NCBI GenBank assembly: GCA_963520725.1
Contig: CAUQSG010000001.1
Span: forward strand, 1 to 64,000
DNA from: JABCPE02 sp963520725
GTDB lineage: Bacteria > Bacteroidota > Bacteroidia > Flavobacteriales > Weeksellaceae
DNA: 64,000 bases
Direction of reading: 5' to 3'
Shown: positions 8,426-16,315 of the stretch, piece after piece
Numbering within the stretch: the first letter of the stretch is position 1
How the letters are laid out: every line of letters starts with the position of its first letter
Notes under the pieces: model-generated
What the model saw: the letters and a program-made list of their open reading frames with translations, nothing else
Database searches by the model: none
What the model was told of the DNA's origin: nothing
Position numbers and translations under genes: made by a program

Positions 8426-9049
8426 ATGACTAAAAAACAAAGAGCCGATTTTGTGAGAAAAGAGCTGGACAAACTCTATCCCACAGTTCCCATTTTCCTG
8501 CACCATACGGATGCCTATACGCTGTTGGTAGCGGTGGCTCTTTCGGCGCAGACTACGGATAAAAAAGTGAACGAAATCACTCCTGAGCTTTTCCGAGTTG
8601 CAGGAACGCCACAAGCCATGGCAAGGCTGGAAGTAGCAGAAATAAAGGATTTAATAAAAGAAATCGGCCTCTCAAACACCAAAGCCAAAAACCTAAAAGG
8701 CATGGCAGAAATGCTGCTCAGGGATTATGAAGGCGTGGTGCCGCAGACTTTCGAAGAATTAGAAAAACTCCCAGGCGTAGGACACAAAACCGCCTCTGTG
8801 GTGATGAGCCAGTGGTTTGGTTTCCCAGCGTTTCCTGTGGACACGCATATTCATCGGCTGATGAAACTTTGGAAGCTGACAGAAGGAAAAAATGTAGTCC
8901 AAACCGAAGTAGATGCCAAAAAACTTTTCCCTCAGAAAGATTGGAATAAGCTACATTTGCAGATTATTTCCTACGGAAGGGAATATTCTCCAGCGAGGAA
9001 CTGGAGTTTAGAAAAAGATTTTATCACAAGACAAATGTTTGAAAAATAA
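8426..9049 (+). CDS. nth: Endonuclease III-like DNA glycosylase lacking Fe-S cysteines
   Basis: A 207-residue base-excision repair enzyme that removes oxidised pyrimidines and cuts the abasic site. The ATG at 8426 is preferred over 8366 because the -7 element sits between them and the extra 20 residues match nothing in the family. The helix-hairpin-helix LPGVGHKTA carries catalytic Lys121, and PVDTHIHR carries Asp139, as in E. coli Nth (Lys120, Asp138). The C-terminus reads SYGREYSPARNWSLEKDF and ends soon after, with no cysteine, where E. coli Nth has a C-x6-C-x2-C-x5-C [4Fe-4S] loop. From memory, other flavobacterial Nth proteins share this loss, so it is probably a functional variant. Confidence 0.88.
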   Translation: MTKKQRADFVRKELDKLYPTVPIFLHHTDAYTLLVAVALSAQTTDKKVNEITPELFRVAGTPQAMARLEVAEIKDLIKEIGLSNTKAKNLKGMAEMLLRDYEGVVPQTFEELEKLPGVGHKTASVVMSQWFGFPAFPVDTHIHRLMKLWKLTEGKNVVQTEVDAKKLFPQKDWNKLHLQIISYGREYSPARNWSLEKDFITRQMFEK

Positions 9050-9811
9050 ATGACACCGAAAGTTTCCATCATTACTCCGAGCTACAACTCTTCTGAATTT
9101 ATAGAAGAAACCATAAAATCTGTTCTTGACCAGACTTTTCAAGATTGGGAGTGGCTGATTACTGATGATAAATCAAGTGATAACACTGCTGAAATCATCA
9201 AAAAATATAACGACCCAAGAATAAAACTGCAAGTCCTCAAACAAAATGGCGGTGCAGGAAACGCACGGAATAAAAGCCTTGAAAGAGCATCTGGAAGATA
9301 TATTGCATTTCTTGACTCTGATGATCTTTGGTATCCAGAATATCTGGAAACTATGATAGGTTTTATGGAAGAAAAAAATGTGGAATTAGCCTATTGTAGC
9401 TATTCAAGATGTGATGAACATACAATGGAGCCAATTCTAAAGGATTTCAAAGCGGATACAGTTGTCACTTTTTCTAATTTATTGAAAACCTGTAGACTAG
9501 CTCCTGTTTCTACCATTTATGATACGAAAAGAGTGGGTAAGTTTTTATTTCCTATAAAAAGTAAGCGTGAAGACCATGTGATGTGGCTAAATTTATTAAA
9601 AGTAATTCCTAAGGGATATCCTGTAGAAAAAACTTTGGCCAAATATAGAATGCGTGAAGGCAGTGTTTCCCGTAAGAAAAAAGATATTATAAAAGACCAG
9701 TATTTGGTGTATAGGGAATTTATGGGATTTTCGGTGGTGAAGTCCTTGTATTACACCTGTCTATGGGCGGTGAATGGTTTTATGAAATATTCTAAATGGT
9801 TCAAAGGATGA
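9050..9811 (+). CDS. Family 2 glycosyltransferase (TuaG-like)
   Basis: A 253-residue GT-A fold enzyme that transfers a sugar from a nucleotide donor. The N-terminal signature is VSIITPSYNSSEFIEETI, with DDKSSDN as the nucleotide-binding loop and AFLDSDDLWYPE as the metal-binding DxD region (around residue 88). No transmembrane helices are evident, so it is cytosolic or peripheral. It starts directly after the nth stop and overlaps the next gene by ATGA. It is not near the polysaccharide operon at 39.6-51 kb; the acceptor is unknown. Confidence 0.88.
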   Translation: MTPKVSIITPSYNSSEFIEETIKSVLDQTFQDWEWLITDDKSSDNTAEIIKKYNDPRIKLQVLKQNGGAGNARNKSLERASGRYIAFLDSDDLWYPEYLETMIGFMEEKNVELAYCSYSRCDEHTMEPILKDFKADTVVTFSNLLKTCRLAPVSTIYDTKRVGKFLFPIKSKREDHVMWLNLLKVIPKGYPVEKTLAKYRMREGSVSRKKKDIIKDQYLVYREFMGFSVVKSLYYTCLWAVNGFMKYSKWFKG

Positions 9812-10509
9812 AACCTTTCCATTTTAAAAAATTCAGCATTTTGCAGGACAAAAATGTGTTCCGAGTGGGAACAGATGGTGTTTTGCTTGGAGTATTGGTA
9901 TCTTGTGAAGTGGCCTTCAGGGTGCTGGAAGTGGGTACAGGAACAGGGCTGATTTCTCTGATGACAGCCCAGCGAAATCCCAGAGCCGAGATTTTAGCGC
10001 TTGATATCAATGAAAAAGCGGTGGATCTGGCAGGGCAGAATTTTAGCAATTCGCCGTTTAGAGATAGGATGAGAGCCGAGCTTTTTGACTTTAAAAATTA
10101 TATTTCTGAAGAAAAATTTGATTTAATTCTCTCCAATCCACCTTATTTTGAGCAGATGGATTCCTCTCAAAAAGATGTTTTGGCGAGGCAGCAGGTGGAG
10201 CTTAATTTTGAACAGTTGATACAGAATTCTTCGGCATTACTTTCAGAAAATGGATTGTTTTCAGTGATTATCCCAAAATCATCTGAGGCTTTTTTTATAG
10301 AAAAATGTGCAGATTTTTCACTGAAACTTAGGCGAAGAGTAGTTGTTCGCGGCACTCCACAAGCCGAAGCAAAACGCTGTGTGCTGGAGTTTTCTTTTTG
10401 TGAGGGAGAGCCTCAGGAGGAAGAACTAGTTTTAGAAGTTTCGCCACGATGCTACTCGGATGAATATCTGCAGCTTACGAGAGATTTTCATGTTTTTGAG
10501 AAGAAGTAG
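9808..10509 (+). CDS. trmN6: tRNA1(Val) (adenine-37-N6)-methyltransferase TrmN6
   Basis: A 233-residue class I SAM-dependent methyltransferase, orthologous to E. coli YfiC/TrmN6, which methylates N6 of A37 in tRNA1(Val). I start it at the ATG at 9808, which overlaps the previous stop as ATGA and follows AAAGG; an in-frame ATG at 9796 adds only four residues. Motifs: VFRVGTDGVLLG, LEVGTGTGLISL (SAM loop) and SNPPYFE (NPPY, residues 110-113), the adenine N6-methyltransferase signature. It is the last gene of nth-GT-trmN6. Confidence 0.88.
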   Translation: MKPFHFKKFSILQDKNVFRVGTDGVLLGVLVSCEVAFRVLEVGTGTGLISLMTAQRNPRAEILALDINEKAVDLAGQNFSNSPFRDRMRAELFDFKNYISEEKFDLILSNPPYFEQMDSSQKDVLARQQVELNFEQLIQNSSALLSENGLFSVIIPKSSEAFFIEKCADFSLKLRRRVVVRGTPQAEAKRCVLEFSFCEGEPQEEELVLEVSPRCYSDEYLQLTRDFHVFEKK

Positions 10510-10523
10510 GGAATAAAAAATAT

Positions 10524-10835
10524 CTATGTTTTGTTTCTTTTTTTTCTAGCACTTAATAATATTTTTATTATTAGATGAATTACTCCCCAGCAAATCAGAA
10601 ATACAATGGTTTGTAGAATAAAAATCGAAGAAAAAGATAAATCTACCATTGCTAAACCAAATAAAAGTATATTCACAGGTAAGGTAAAAATAGCCAAAGG
10701 CAGCCAGAGAGGGTGTTCGTGGCTGAAACCAAATGTTTGGAATTTAGGGAAACTTACAAGTACGACCATAGTTCCCAGTAGCACATATATTAGACTTATA
10801 CCAAAAGATAGAAGTAATAATTTTCTGTTTTTCAT
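10524..10835 (-). CDS. Small three-helix membrane protein of unknown function
   Basis: 103 residues with three hydrophobic helices (about 6-27, 44-63 and 70-93) and a basic tail (SARKKRNKT). Its ATG overlaps the stop of the interrupted gene upstream by ATGA, so both belong to one transcript, probably continuing from engB. I recognise no family. Confidence 0.65.
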   Translation of the reverse strand: MKNRKLLLLSFGISLIYVLLGTMVVLVSFPKFQTFGFSHEHPLWLPLAIFTLPVNILLFGLAMVDLSFSSIFILQTIVFLICWGVIHLIIKILLSARKKRNKT

Positions 10836-11215
10836 TCACATAAAAATTCTGTTGTGGTTAATAGTCCACTTTTGAAATAGAATTCAGCATAGCATTTATC
10901 TTGCTCTTGGGCATCGCATAAAGTATCAAAATAATAGACTAACACTTCTGCATCATTGATAAATTTTTTTTCATTGGGTTCTCCAAAAACATTTATAAAT
11001 TTCTCTTTTGAAGAGTCGTTTAGGTTGTGTTTTGCTATTAATTCAATGGCGAGTTTCTTTGTTCTTAGTTTTAGACAGCCGTTTTGGTCTTTTTTTCAGT
11101 CATTGATAATTGCTTCATTTTGTTTAGGTTTATCTTTAAATAAATTTTTTAAAAATATACCTGCGGCTAATAGTCCTAATCCTATAATGACATATTTAAT
11201 TATATTATTTTTCAT
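10832..11215 (-). pseudogene. Small membrane-anchored protein gene interrupted by an in-frame TGA
   Basis: A 128-codon frame runs from ATG 11215-11213 to TGA 10834-10832, broken only by one TGA at 11098-11096 (codon 40). Before it: a membrane anchor (IKYVIIGLGLLAAGIFL) and a charged linker. After it, in the same frame: KKDQNGCLKLRTKKLAIEL, FINVFGEPNEKKFI, EVLVYYFDTLCDAQEQDKCY, clearly protein-like with no start codon of its own near the break. Overlaps with both neighbours (11 bases upstream, ATGA downstream) support a real three-gene unit. The stop could be a nonsense mutation, a sequencing error or a readthrough site. No known family recognised. Confidence 0.72.
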
Positions 11216-11408
11216 CTAAATCTGAGGTGTTCATTAGTTTGGAGTAGAAATTAGAACAACCATATTTTTTCCTAATGTATTCTGCTAAATATATTCCCAC
11301 TAAAATCCCACATCCTTCCGTAATGACGCACCATAATAAAGACTCAGATAGGTTCCATACGAAGAAGCAGATAATATTACTCACTATTATTGGGCATAAA
11401 GCAATCAA
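11205..11408 (-). CDS. Small membrane protein of unknown function
   Basis: 67 residues from a TTG start at 11408; the frame stays open a little further upstream without an ATG, so the exact start is uncertain. It has two hydrophobic segments (LCPIIVSNIICFFVW and VITEGCGILVGIYLAEYI) and a polar tail (SKLMNTSDLDEK). Its end overlaps the start of the TGA-interrupted gene by 11 bases. It is downstream of engB on the same strand with a 26-base gap. Confidence 0.5.
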   Translation of the reverse strand: MIALCPIIVSNIICFFVWNLSESLLWCVITEGCGILVGIYLAEYIRKKYGCSNFYSKLMNTSDLDEK

Positions 11409-11434
11409 CAGCCAATAAAGAATTTCTATGAATT

Positions 11435-12043
11435 TTATTTAGCAGAAATGATTTTGTTGGTTTCTTCTATGAAATCCAAAATCTGCTCTCCGCCCAGTTT
11501 TTTCTCTGCTGAAGTGACAAAAATATTAGGTAGTTCTTCCCAAGATTCCAAAAGAATTTTCTTGTATTCTGCAACGCTTTTTTCTGCGGCTGCTTGGGTT
11601 TTCATCTTGTCTGATTTAGTGAAAATGATGGAAAAAGAAATTTGGTTTTCTCCGCACCATTCTATAAATTCCAAATCTATCTTCTGCGGCAGGTGGCGGA
11701 TATCCACCAAAACAAACAAATGAACGAGGTTTTCTCTGTTGAGAATATAATTAGTAATCAGTTTTTCAAAATCTTTTCTCTGTGACTTGGAAACTCTTGC
11801 GTAGCCGTAGCCGGGCAGGTCAGTAAGGTACCATTCTTCATTGACCAAAAAATGATTGATAAGCTGTGTTTTCCCTGGTGTCTGCGAGGTTTTCGCTAAG
11901 TCTTTTTGGTTCATCAGGGCGTTTATCAGAGAGGATTTTCCTACATTACTTCGCCCGATGAAGGCATATTCAGGAAGATTTGGCTCTGGACAGTCCTGCC
12001 ATTTTTGGCTGCTTTTTACGAAGGAAACAGATTTTATTTTCAT
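11435..12043 (-). CDS. engB: Ribosome biogenesis GTP-binding protein EngB/YsxC
   Basis: A 202-residue TRAFAC-class GTPase needed for large ribosomal subunit assembly. GTPase motifs: G1 GRSNVGKSS (residues 30-38), the TPGKTQ switch I region, G3 DLPGYGYA, G4 TKSDK and a G5-like TSAEKK near the end. Length is typical. It lies between an alpha/beta hydrolase and a group of small membrane genes, all on the minus strand. A terminator-like hairpin just upstream suggests separation or attenuation from the hydrolase gene. No clear promoter was seen directly upstream. Confidence 0.95.
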   Translation of the reverse strand: MKIKSVSFVKSSQKWQDCPEPNLPEYAFIGRSNVGKSSLINALMNQKDLAKTSQTPGKTQLINHFLVNEEWYLTDLPGYGYARVSKSQRKDFEKLITNYILNRENLVHLFVLVDIRHLPQKIDLEFIEWCGENQISFSIIFTKSDKMKTQAAAEKSVAEYKKILLESWEELPNIFVTSAEKKLGGEQILDFIEETNKIISAK

Positions 12044-12058
12044 TTTTAAATTTTGTAT

Positions 12059-12092
12059 TTGAAAAATGGAAGCTAGTAACTAACTTCCATTT
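12059..12092 (-). terminator. Intrinsic terminator downstream of the hydrolase gene
   Basis: Read on the minus strand: a perfect 9-bp stem AAATGGAAG / CTTCCATTT with an 11-base loop and a T-run of five at its 3' end. It sits between the hydrolase stop and the engB start. Confidence 0.7.
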
Positions 12093-12093
12093 G

Positions 12094-12855
12094 TTAAACT
12101 TTATCTTTTAACCAGTTGTAGAGAATTTCGTTGAACTCTGCTGGTTTTTCCATCATCGCAGCGTGTCCGCATTGGTCTATCCAGAACAGTTCAGAATTAG
12201 GTATCAGCCTGTTCATTTCTATGGCCACATCTGGTGGAGTTACATTGTCCTGTTTTCCCCAGATGATGCAGGTAGGACATTTGATGTTAGGCAGTTCATT
12301 CTGCATATTGTGTTTGATGGCGCTTCTTGCCAGCATCACTGTTTTTATGCCTTTCATTCGGTCATTTACAATACCGAAAACTTCATCCACAAGCTCATCT
12401 GTGGCTACATCAGGATTATAAAAAACTTCTTGGGTTTTTCTTTTGATGTATTCTTTGTCACTTTTTCTAGGGAAACTATCTCCGAAAGAACGCTCATAAA
12501 GTCCTGAACTTCCTGTAAGAACAAGAGAATGAACATATTCTGGACGAGCTAGAGTAAGTATAAGTCCTATATGTCCTCCCATGGAGTTTCCTACCACAGT
12601 GACAGGTTTTCCTATCTCTTGTTTGATGAATTTTCCTACGAATTTTGAGATAGCTGTGAGATTGGTATTTAGCACAGGTAAGTCATAGATAGGCAGCTGT
12701 GGGACAAATACTTTGAAGCCCTTGTCAGCGAAGAATTCAGCCATTTCCTCGAAATTGCTGAGTCCTCCCATAAGCCCATGCAGAAGAACCATAGGATGGC
12801 CTTCTCCTTTCTCTATGAAGTGATACTTTTTATCTTTTTTTGTCTTAAAAATCAT
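12094..12855 (-). CDS. Alpha/beta hydrolase
   Basis: About 253 residues, cytosolic. Family features: MVLLHGLMGG (oxyanion-hole HG), VVGNSMGGH (nucleophile Ser in GxSxG), KQDNVTPPD (acid) and CGHAAMMEKP (catalytic His), so the triad is complete. The best start is the ATG at 12855: the GTG at 12867 would leave only about five bases of leader after the -7 element at 12879-12886. It resembles the MhpC/BioH-type group, but the substrate cannot be inferred. It diverges from the dcw cluster. Confidence 0.85.
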   Translation of the reverse strand: MIFKTKKDKKYHFIEKGEGHPMVLLHGLMGGLSNFEEMAEFFADKGFKVFVPQLPIYDLPVLNTNLTAISKFVGKFIKQEIGKPVTVVGNSMGGHIGLILTLARPEYVHSLVLTGSSGLYERSFGDSFPRKSDKEYIKRKTQEVFYNPDVATDELVDEVFGIVNDRMKGIKTVMLARSAIKHNMQNELPNIKCPTCIIWGKQDNVTPPDVAIEMNRLIPNSELFWIDQCGHAAMMEKPAEFNEILYNWLKDKV

Positions 12856-12878
12856 ACCAATACTCACAAAAGTAATCG

Positions 12879-12886
12879 CAAAGATA
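12879..12886 (-). promoter_or_regulatory. -7 promoter element for the alpha/beta hydrolase
   Basis: TATCTTTG on the minus strand followed by C; it favours the ATG at 12855 as start. Confidence 0.62.
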
Positions 12887-12993
12887 TTAAATAAAAATGT
12901 AAAAAATAGGTTTTATCTCAAAAAAATGAATATTTACTACCGAAATCATTTTATTATAAGATATAACTTATCCACATGAAAGATAAAATTAGA

Positions 12994-13022
12994 TTTGTTT
13001 TAAAAAAATATCTATAATTTTG
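12994..13022 (+). promoter_or_regulatory. Promoter of the dcw cluster
   Basis: TTTG (12994-12997), a 17-base spacer, then TAATTTTG (13015-13022): a complete Bacteroidota promoter 31 bases before the rsmH ATG. The 186 bases between hydrolase and rsmH hold no other ORF. Confidence 0.72.
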
Positions 13023-13053
13023 TAAACTTATAGTATATCAAAGTAAGTTAGAA

Positions 13054-13947
13054 ATGTATCATAAACCTGTTTTACTCGCAGAAAGTGTAGATGCCTTGGT
13101 AAATAATCCTGATGGCGTGTATGTAGATGTTACCTTCGGTGGTGGAGGGCATTCTCGTGAGATTTTGTCCAGACTTTCCGAAAAGGGCAGGTTATTTAGT
13201 TTTGACCAAGATTCTGATGCGTTAAATAATGTGATAGAAGATTCTAGATTTACTTTAATCAATCAAAATTTTAGGTTTTTAGAAAATTCTTTATTGATGT
13301 ATGGAGTGAATCAAGTGGATGGGATTTTGGCTGATTTAGGAGTGTCGTCTCATCAGTTTGACCAAGCTGAACGCGGATTTTCTATCAGAAGTGATGCCCC
13401 TTTGGATATGCGTATGAACAATATGCAAAGCCTTGATGCTCAAAGTGTAGTCAATGATTATGAAGAAGAGCTTTTGGCGGATATATTTTATTATTATGGA
13501 GAGCTAAGAGAGGCAAGGAAATTAGCAAGAGAAATCGTTCGCTATAGAAAGGAAACAAGAATAGTAACCACAGAAGATTTAAAAAAAGTTTTTTCATACA
13601 TACCAGCTCATAAGAGTAATAAATTTTTTGCACAAGTTTTCCAAGCGATAAGGATAGAGGTAAACCAAGAGCTAGAAGCACTACAGGAACTACTAGTTCA
13701 GTCTTGTAGAATATTGCGGAAAGGAGGGAGATTAGTGGTTATATCTTATCATTCTTTGGAGGATAGATTGGTTAAGATGTTTTTAAAATACCAGATGTTT
13801 GAAGGGGAGCCAGAGCGGGATATTTATGGAAACTATGAAAAGAAATTTGAGCTTCCATATAGAAAAGTGATAGTTCCTACAGAAGAAGAAATAGAAGATA
13901 ACTCACGAGCAAGGAGTGCAAAAATGCGTGTTGGGATAAAACTTTAA
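13054..13947 (+). CDS. rsmH: 16S rRNA (cytosine-1402-N4)-methyltransferase RsmH (MraW)
   Basis: A 297-residue SAM-dependent methyltransferase that N4-methylates C1402 in the 30S P site. Motifs: YVDVTFGGGGHSREIL (SAM loop), GILADLGVSSHQFD, ERGFSIRSDAPLDMRM, and VISYHSLEDRLVKMF near the end, all diagnostic for MraW. It is the first gene of the dcw cluster here; MraZ, which often precedes it, is absent. It is followed by ftsL after 8 bases. Confidence 0.97.
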   Translation: MYHKPVLLAESVDALVNNPDGVYVDVTFGGGGHSREILSRLSEKGRLFSFDQDSDALNNVIEDSRFTLINQNFRFLENSLLMYGVNQVDGILADLGVSSHQFDQAERGFSIRSDAPLDMRMNNMQSLDAQSVVNDYEEELLADIFYYYGELREARKLAREIVRYRKETRIVTTEDLKKVFSYIPAHKSNKFFAQVFQAIRIEVNQELEALQELLVQSCRILRKGGRLVVISYHSLEDRLVKMFLKYQMFEGEPERDIYGNYEKKFELPYRKVIVPTEEEIEDNSRARSAKMRVGIKL

Positions 13948-13955
13948 GTAAAGAA

Positions 13956-14333
13956 ATGGCAAAAAGAAAACATCATCCTCATCATCGTTCCTCAAAGAAA
14001 TTCACTGTGATGGATCTTCTGAAAGGAAACTTTCTGAATAAGGAAGAGGTGAAGCAGCATTATAAATATATTTTGTTTTGCTTCACACTTTTGATGATTA
14101 TGATTTTTACCAATGATTTGGTGAATAGAAAGATAGGGGAAGTGAATGCTCTGAAAAGTCAGGTGGAAGAATACAAGTCTCAGAATGCCTATACCCAGAG
14201 CAAATTGATAAAAATAAAACTAGAGTCAGAACTCAGCAAGGAGGTTTTGAGGGATTCTTTGCAGGCATTGGAATCTCACCCTTTGAAGATATTAGTAAAA
14301 ATGGATAGTTTGGACTATGGCAGAATCAAATGA
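13956..14333 (+). CDS. ftsL: FtsL-like cell division protein
   Basis: A 125-residue bitopic protein in the FtsL position. The basic cytoplasmic N-terminus (MAKRKHHPHHRSSKK) is followed by one transmembrane helix (about residues 45-60, YILFCFTLLMIMIF) and a periplasmic coiled-coil segment (KIGEVNALKSQVEEYKSQ). The family works with FtsB and FtsQ to activate FtsWI septal synthesis. Sequence conservation is low, so the call rests on topology and position. It overlaps ftsI by 17 bases, implying translational coupling. Confidence 0.85.
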   Translation: MAKRKHHPHHRSSKKFTVMDLLKGNFLNKEEVKQHYKYILFCFTLLMIMIFTNDLVNRKIGEVNALKSQVEEYKSQNAYTQSKLIKIKLESELSKEVLRDSLQALESHPLKILVKMDSLDYGRIK

Positions 14334-16314
14334 TAAAAAACGAGCGAAAACACTTCAGTGGGGCTACCTTTTTGTAATCGTAGCAGCGATTCTGTTTATA
14401 ATTTTTGGGGTTAGAATTGTCTATTTGCAAAATAATTCGAATGTGGATGACATACAGAGAACCATTCAGGCGAATTATAGAGCAGATACCATCAAAGCAG
14501 CGAGAGGAAATCTATATGCTGCCGATGGCTCTATTCTAGCAACCACGGTTATAAAATATAATGTTTTTGTTGATTTTAAAATTATAAAAGATTCTGTTTT
14601 TGATAAGAAGGTAGGGATTTTGTCAGATTCTCTACATAAGATGTTTGGGAAAACCAAACAAGAGTTCAGAAGTTCTTTGAAACAACAAAAAAGAAGACAA
14701 AATCAATACTATACATTGGCTTTAAATCTTGATTTTGAACAAGTTAATAGGCTTAAAAGATTTCCTATATTCGGAAAATATAATGCGAAAACAAAGACTT
14801 ATAAAAAAGAAAGATGCTTGATAATAGAACCGAAATACAAAAGGATTTTGGCAACTAACCAAATCGGGGCGGGAACCATCGGGATTGATGATGAACGAGG
14901 AAAATCAGGTTTTGAAGGGGCTTTTAGTCAGTATCTTTCTGGGAAAGATGGTAGAAGATGGGTGCAGAGGGTAAATTCTAAACAGTGGAAACCTATTGAT
15001 TTCTGGGAAATAAGAGAGCCTGTCGATGGGCAGGATGTTTATACTACACTAGATTTGAGGATACAGGATATTGCCCATTCTGCTTTGGAAAAACAGCTCT
15101 ATGCATTTAGCGCTCATCATGGAAGTGTTTTGGTCATGGAGACTGCGACTGGGAAAATCCGAGCGATGGTGAATCTCCGTAAAAATGATGAAGGTAGGTA
15201 TGTGGATGCTTATAATTATGCCTTAAGGGATGCTACAGAGCCAGGGTCTACTTTTAAGGTGGTTTCTCTTTTGGCGGCGATGGATGACGGCTTTATAGAC
15301 AAAAATACAACTGTAAATACAGGCGGTGGTATTTGGGAATATAACGGACAGCGGATAACTGACAGCCACATGGGAGGAACTTATGATATTAGTCAAATAT
15401 TAGCATTGTCAAGTAATGTAGGTTCAGCTAAACTGATAGTAAAATCATATTCGTCTAATCCACAGATATTTATCAATCATCTTAGAAGATGGAAAATGTT
15501 TGATAAACTGGATATAGAACTCCCAGGTGCAGCTAAACCTATGATTGTAACGCCAGAGAGCAAAAGATGGAATAAGGCGACACTTGCATCGATGTCTTAT
15601 GGTTATGCTTCGGCATTCAGTCTGTTGCAGCTTGCTACTTTTTATAATGGAATAGCCAATGATGGCAAAATGGTGAAACCGCTTTTCATTGATAAAATCA
15701 TGAAAGATGGTAAGGTGACACATACTGCTACTCCACAGGTCATGGTAGAAAAAATGGCATCTCCTAAGGCTATCCAGATGATGACAGAAGCCCTCACCAA
15801 AGCTGTAGAAAAAGGAACGGCCAAGAGTATCTTTACTCCTAATCTAAAGATGGCAGGGAAAACAGGGACTACTCGTTTTGAATATTGGAAAGGTGGCGGG
15901 AAATATCAAGCTTCATTTGCAGGGTTTTATCCAGCGGACGATCCTAAATATACTTGCATCGTGATGATTAACCAGCCACAAGGGAATTATTATGGTGGAG
16001 TGGTGGCAGCGCCTGTATTTAAAGAAATTGCAGGGAAAACATTCCTAAAAACTCCGCTGAATATAGGCGAAGAAATGCTGGATGATAAAAAAGTAAATTT
16101 AAATAAACTAATCACTCCTAATCCTAAAATAAACATAGTAGGCAGAAAAATGCCAAGTCTGAAAGGATTAGCAGGGAAAAATGTGATTCCACAGCTGGAG
16201 AACTTGGGGTATCGTGTTAGTTATAAAGGCGTTGGGAGGATATTGGAGCAGTTCCCAGAAGCAGGAACAGTGATGAAGAAAGACCAAAAAATTTATCTAA
16301 GAATGCAGAATTAA
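14317..16314 (+). CDS. ftsI: Peptidoglycan transpeptidase FtsI (PBP3) with a PASTA domain
   Basis: A 665-residue class B penicillin-binding protein that cross-links septal peptidoglycan in the periplasm. One N-terminal membrane helix (about 17-37), a pedestal domain (about 50-230), then the transpeptidase domain with Ser311-x-x-Lys314 (GSTFK), Ser365-Ser-Asn367 and Lys515-Thr-Gly-Thr. A C-terminal PASTA domain starts near residue 608 (MPSLKGLAGKNVIPQLENLG). PASTA is absent from E. coli FtsI but known in Bacteroidota. It starts inside ftsL and is followed one base after its stop by an unrelated gene. Confidence 0.96.
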   Translation: MAESNDKKRAKTLQWGYLFVIVAAILFIIFGVRIVYLQNNSNVDDIQRTIQANYRADTIKAARGNLYAADGSILATTVIKYNVFVDFKIIKDSVFDKKVGILSDSLHKMFGKTKQEFRSSLKQQKRRQNQYYTLALNLDFEQVNRLKRFPIFGKYNAKTKTYKKERCLIIEPKYKRILATNQIGAGTIGIDDERGKSGFEGAFSQYLSGKDGRRWVQRVNSKQWKPIDFWEIREPVDGQDVYTTLDLRIQDIAHSALEKQLYAFSAHHGSVLVMETATGKIRAMVNLRKNDEGRYVDAYNYALRDATEPGSTFKVVSLLAAMDDGFIDKNTTVNTGGGIWEYNGQRITDSHMGGTYDISQILALSSNVGSAKLIVKSYSSNPQIFINHLRRWKMFDKLDIELPGAAKPMIVTPESKRWNKATLASMSYGYASAFSLLQLATFYNGIANDGKMVKPLFIDKIMKDGKVTHTATPQVMVEKMASPKAIQMMTEALTKAVEKGTAKSIFTPNLKMAGKTGTTRFEYWKGGGKYQASFAGFYPADDPKYTCIVMINQPQGNYYGGVVAAPVFKEIAGKTFLKTPLNIGEEMLDDKKVNLNKLITPNPKINIVGRKMPSLKGLAGKNVIPQLENLGYRVSYKGVGRILEQFPEAGTVMKKDQKIYLRMQN

Positions 16315-16315
16315 A

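Noticed and set aside
9796..9807. Earlier ATG of trmN6
   Set aside because: Adds four residues not in the family; the ATGA overlap at 9808 with AAAGG before it is the better start.
11090..11100. TGA at codon 40 of the interrupted gene as a selenocysteine codon
   Set aside because: Only a weak 4-bp stem can be drawn just downstream, and no selenocysteine genes are visible. A nonsense mutation or sequencing error is simpler.
10956..11219. Plus-strand ORF of 87 codons
   Set aside because: It lies antisense to the interrupted gene and looks like a shadow; the minus strand has the protein-like composition and the overlaps with neighbours.
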